Assembly: GCA_965151315.1 (NCBI GenBank)
Contig: CBCTZG010000097.1
Span: forward strand, 1 to 9,195
Length of the DNA stretch: 9,195 bases
Reading direction: 5' to 3'
DNA from: Avimonoglobus sp965151315
GTDB taxonomy: Bacteria; Bacillota; Clostridia; UBA1381
Both the position numbers and the translations under genes were made by a program. Under the pieces are notes generated by a model. That model had not been told where the DNA came from. It was given only the letters and a program-made list of their open reading frames with translations, and did not search any database. Each line of letters starts with the position of its first letter. Positions within the stretch are counted from its first letter, which is position 1. This document shows, one piece after another, positions 7,395-9,195 of this stretch.

Positions 7395-8402
7395 TTATAA
7401 TAACCGGATCCCCTGCTCCTGGCAGATCCGCAGCGTCTCACTGTCCCAAACGGAAGCCTGCACCTCGCCGATATGGGCCTTGCCCAGCATAAACATGCAA
7501 AGCCTGGACTGGCCAATGCCGCCGCCGATGGTAAAAGGCAGTGTTTCTTCTAGGATTCCCCGATGGAACTCCAGGGCCAGCCGATCCTCCGTCCCCGCCT
7601 TTTTGCATTGGCTGCGCAGGCTTTCGGCATCTACCCGGATCCCCATGCTGGAAAGCTCAAAGGCCGTGTCCAGCACAGGATAATAAACCAAAATATCCCC
7701 GTTTAACTTCCAGTCGTCATAGTCCGGCGCCCGGCCGTCATGCTTCTCCCCATTGGACAGCACATCGCCGATCTCCATCAGGAATACGGCCCCCTGGGCC
7801 TTCACGATCTGGTACTCCCGCTCCTTTGGGGACAGCGACGGATACATATCCAAAAGCTCCTGGGTCGTCACAAAGGAAATCTCCCGGGGAAGATAATTCT
7901 CCAGGGCCGGATACTTCCGCGCCACCGCCGCCTGGGTATGGTAGATGGCATCATAGATCAGCCGGACGGTTTCCCGGAGGGTCTCCTTTGTCCGTTCCTC
8001 CCGGCGGATCACCCGGCACCAGTCCCATTGGTCTACATACATGGAATGCAGATTATCCAAATCCTCGTCCCGGCGAATGGCGTTCATATCCGTATACAGC
8101 CCTTCGCCGGGCGCAAAGCCGTATTTCCCCAGGGTCATCCGCTTCCACTTTGCCAAGGAATGCACAATCTCGCAGATCCCGCCGCCCAACGCGGGTACGT
8201 CAAAGCTTACCGGCCGCTCTACACCGTTTAAATTATCATTCAGCCCTGTTTCCGGCCGGACAAAAAGCGGGGCCGAAATCCGCTGCAAATTTAATTTTTC
8301 CGTCAATTCCCGCTGGAAGGTATCCCGGATGAACTTGATAGCCCGTTCCGTTTCCCGTCCAGGCAGGGTTGGCTGATAATTTTTCGGTGCTATAAACGAC
8401 AT
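7395..8402 (-). CDS. asnA: Aspartate--ammonia ligase (asparagine synthetase A)
   Basis: This 335-residue cytoplasmic enzyme makes asparagine from aspartate, ammonia and ATP through an aspartyl-AMP intermediate. It has the class II synthetase-like core typical of the family. Recognisable blocks are ETGLNDNLNGVERPVSFDV (51-69), LYTDMNAIRRDED (102-114), DQWDWCRVI (124-132), HDGRAPDYDDW (221-231) and the motif-3-like GGGIGQSRLCMFML (293-306). The length is within the usual 330-340. The ATG at 8400-8402 has GGCGGAG 5 nt upstream. It is the first gene of the asnA-asnS-TPR unit and has a strong promoter at 8436-8464. The predicted 5' leader is only about 27 nt, too short for an Asn T-box. It uses free ammonia, unlike glutamine-dependent AsnB. 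Confidence 0.97.
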   Translation of the reverse strand: MSFIAPKNYQPTLPGRETERAIKFIRDTFQRELTEKLNLQRISAPLFVRPETGLNDNLNGVERPVSFDVPALGGGICEIVHSLAKWKRMTLGKYGFAPGEGLYTDMNAIRRDEDLDNLHSMYVDQWDWCRVIRREERTKETLRETVRLIYDAIYHTQAAVARKYPALENYLPREISFVTTQELLDMYPSLSPKEREYQIVKAQGAVFLMEIGDVLSNGEKHDGRAPDYDDWKLNGDILVYYPVLDTAFELSSMGIRVDAESLRSQCKKAGTEDRLALEFHRGILEETLPFTIGGGIGQSRLCMFMLGKAHIGEVQASVWDSETLRICQEQGIRLL

Positions 8403-8435
8403 ATAAACTCCGCCTTTCCAAATCTCATGCTACCT

Positions 8436-8464
8436 ATTATAGTATATTCCCGGCTTTTTGTCCA
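8436..8464 (-). promoter_or_regulatory. Sigma-A promoter of the asnA-asnS-TPR unit
   Basis: On the minus strand, -35 TGGACA (8459-8464, 5 of 6 consensus bases), a 17-nt spacer and -10 TATAAT (8436-8441, perfect) lie 33 nt upstream of the asnA start codon. The predicted start is near 8429. No terminator is visible between the DUF896 stop and this promoter, so some readthrough from DUF896 is possible. Confidence 0.8.
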
Positions 8465-8485
8465 TAGGCAAACCGGATAAACTTT

Positions 8486-8677
8486 CTATTTAATTACTTT
8501 TTTTCCGGAATCCTCTGCAAATCTAATGCTTTCCAGCGTACTGCGGAAATTCCGCCGCACAGCCGCCAGATATTCCGCCCGCAGGGCCGCCTGCTCTTCC
8601 TGCTCCGCCGGCGTCAAGGATGTCTTTCTGGATTTTCTGGCCAGCGCGTTGATCCGGTCGATTTTCGATTGTTCCAA
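8486..8677 (-). CDS. DUF896 (YnzC-type) small protein
   Basis: This 63-residue cytoplasmic protein has the helical hairpin and conserved spacing of the DUF896/UPF0291 family: INALARKSR near the N-terminus, LTPAEQEEQAALRAEYL in the middle, and RRNFRSTLESIRF leading to a Lys-rich tail. Bacillus subtilis YnzC, encoded next to the SOS cell-division inhibitor YneA, belongs to this family, whose molecular function is unknown. Here no yneA-like gene is adjacent. It starts at the TTG at 8675-8677, with GGCGG 7 nt upstream. It has its own sigma-A promoter (8710-8738) and is followed 84 nt later by asnA in the same direction. Confidence 0.88.
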   Translation of the reverse strand: MEQSKIDRINALARKSRKTSLTPAEQEEQAALRAEYLAAVRRNFRSTLESIRFAEDSGKKVIK

Positions 8678-8709
8678 AGCTTTTCCGCCTTTCTGTTCTT
8701 GATTTTCCT

Positions 8710-8738
8710 ATTATACATTATTTCTAAAAAAATTTCAA
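8710..8738 (-). promoter_or_regulatory. Sigma-A promoter of the DUF896 gene
   Basis: On the minus strand, -35 TTGAAA (8733-8738), a 17-nt spacer and perfect -10 TATAAT (8710-8715) lie 33 nt upstream of the TTG start. It is back to back with the plus-strand promoter at 8746-8774, with only 7 nt between the two -35 elements. RNA polymerases at the two promoters could interfere if used at the same time. Confidence 0.75.
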
Positions 8739-8745
8739 GACAAGC

Positions 8746-8774
8746 TACCAAATTTGCCCTCCCCACATATTATA
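8746..8774 (+). promoter_or_regulatory. Candidate sigma-K (late mother-cell) sporulation promoter
   Basis: CATATTATA (8766-8774) fits the sigma-K -10 consensus CATAnnnTA exactly. A TACC (8746-8749) sits 16 nt upstream where the -35 AC-containing element should be. The closest sigma-A pairing on this strand is poor (TTGCCC 8754-8759, 16 nt, TATTAC 8776-8781). The predicted start is about 25-30 nt before the ATG of the first small peptide gene. Assignment to sigma-K rather than the related sigma-E is inferred from sequence alone. Confidence 0.45.
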
Positions 8775-8808
8775 ATATTACAATAGACAATGAGGAGGCT
8801 GATCAAAA

Positions 8809-8895
8809 ATGATATCGTTCCTGGAAGACGATTTGATAATTTGGATCATCATAATCATCCTTATTATCTGTTGCTTTTGCGGCGAATCTTGTTAA
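8809..8895 (+). CDS. Tiny single-helix membrane peptide with Cys-rich tail (peptide 1)
   Basis: This 28-residue peptide has a short acidic N-terminus (EDD, 6-8), then an almost pure Ile/Leu membrane helix (about 9-20, Trp at 12) and a tail CCFCGESC with four cysteines (21, 22, 24, 28). GAGGAGG lies 10 nt upstream of the ATG. It aligns without gaps to peptide 2, which argues that both are real genes. Tiny one-helix peptides of this kind occur in spore formers (for example the YjcZ-type sporulation peptides), but I cannot assign it to a named family. The promoter upstream fits sigma-K, so expression in the mother cell late in sporulation is a reasonable guess. The cysteines might bind metal or crosslink. 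Confidence 0.7.
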   Translation: MISFLEDDLIIWIIIIILIICCFCGESC

Positions 8896-8952
8896 TAAAG
8901 CGCTTTTGTTTGAGGCCTGCCGCGAATGAATATCAGAAAGGAGGCATATACC

Positions 8953-9060
8953 ATGGGTGATTGCGGATGCGGAAACAGCTTTGGATGCAGTTTCGATTTG
9001 GATATGATTTTATGGGTTCTGATTATCATCGTTATTGTTACTTGTATGTGCAATAACTAA
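8953..9060 (+). CDS. Tiny single-helix membrane peptide with Gly/Cys-rich head (peptide 2)
   Basis: This 35-residue peptide starts with a Gly/Cys-rich head (MGDCGCGNSFGC), followed by an acidic DLD (15-17), a membrane helix (about 18-30, Trp at 21) and a CMCNN tail. Residues 17-33 align without gaps to residues 8-24 of peptide 1: both read Asp, hydrophobic, Ile, hydrophobic, Trp, an Ile-rich run, and end Cys-x-Cys. The gene has a perfect AAAGGAGG (8937-8944) 8 nt before its ATG. The 57-nt spacer from peptide 1 holds a short palindrome (AAAGCGCTTT, 8897-8906) but no clear promoter, so the two are probably co-transcribed and end at the terminator at 9119-9147. No known function. Confidence 0.75.
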   Translation: MGDCGCGNSFGCSFDLDMILWVLIIIVIVTCMCNN

Positions 9061-9118
9061 TACTTAGGAATATGATACTTAACAGCTAATTAACGCTTGA
9101 ATAAAAACATCTCTACCA

Positions 9119-9147
9119 GGGGACTGCTAAAGGCAGTCCCCTTTTTT
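9119..9147 (+). terminator. Strong intrinsic terminator of the small peptide genes
   Basis: GGGGACTGC (9119-9127) and GCAGTCCCC (9133-9141) form a perfect 9-bp GC-rich stem with a 5-nt TAAAG loop, followed at once by six Ts (9142-9147). It is 58 nt past the stop of peptide 2, and that gap contains nothing else apart from a direct repeat ATACTTA (9060-9066, 9075-9081). Confidence 0.9.
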
Positions 9148-9157
9148 GTATACCGAA

Positions 9158-9180
9158 AACCACGCGATAGTCGCGTGGTT
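9158..9180. repeat. Perfect 10-bp hairpin, possible IS200/IS605-type end or REP-like repeat
   Basis: AACCACGCGA (9158-9167) and TCGCGTGGTT (9171-9180) pair perfectly around a 3-nt TAG loop. No T-run follows on either strand, so this is not a terminator. Hairpins of this size with a tiny loop mark the ends of IS200/IS605-type elements and REP sequences acted on by Y1 transposases. The window stops 15 nt later, so a transposase gene can be neither seen nor excluded. Confidence 0.5.
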
Positions 9181-9195
9181 CTATAAAGGTTAACC

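Noticed and set aside
7541..8332. Long plus-strand open frame (263 codons) opposite asnA
   Set aside because: Its product is dominated by Pro, Gly, Ser and Arg, as expected for the antisense of a GC-rich gene, and asnA on the other strand is a clear, complete enzyme.
9119..9180. CRISPR-like or tandem repeat reading of the two right-end hairpins
   Set aside because: The two inverted repeats are unrelated in sequence, and no regularly spaced direct repeat is present.

Overview
The window looks like chromosomal DNA from a low- to mid-GC Gram-positive, probably an endospore-forming member of the Clostridia. The supporting signs are a DUF896 (YnzC-type) gene, ammonia-dependent AsnA next to AsnS, Bacillus/Clostridium-type Shine-Dalgarno sequences, sigma-A promoters with 17-nt spacers, and two tiny hydrophobic Cys-ending peptides of the type often linked to sporulation. 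No species can be named from the sequence. Most of it is ordinary housekeeping DNA. All eight larger genes (262-8677) lie on the minus strand; only the last 450 bases are read from the plus strand.

Layout from right to left, following minus-strand transcription. A DUF896 gene (8486-8677) has its own sigma-A promoter. Next come asnA (7395-8402, strong promoter at 8436-8464), asnS (5958-7349) and a membrane-anchored TPR protein (5136-5933), tightly spaced and closed by a hairpin at 5091-5120. AsnA makes asparagine and AsnS charges it onto tRNA-Asn, so these two form a functional pair. A GNAT acetyltransferase gene (4612-5070) then overlaps rarA/mgsA (3336-4619) by 8 nt. After a 319-nt GC-rich gap without a convincing gene come nadE (1103-3016, glutamine-dependent NAD+ synthetase) and a DMT/EamA transporter (262-1116) whose start lies inside nadE.

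The left 261 bases contain no gene. They hold two near-consensus sigma-A promoters in tandem, 93 bp apart, pointing out of the window, followed by a boxA-like leader. This is the arrangement expected just upstream of a Gram-positive 16S rRNA gene, so an rRNA operon probably starts beyond base 1.

The right end is the least ordinary part. From 8746 rightwards there is a good match to a sigma-K promoter on the plus strand, back to back with the DUF896 promoter. It is followed by two tandem, related peptide genes (28 and 35 codons) with strong ribosome binding sites and then a strong terminator (9119-9147). Beyond that lies a perfect 10-bp hairpin (9158-9180) that could be the subterminal end of an IS200/IS605-type element or a REP-like repeat.
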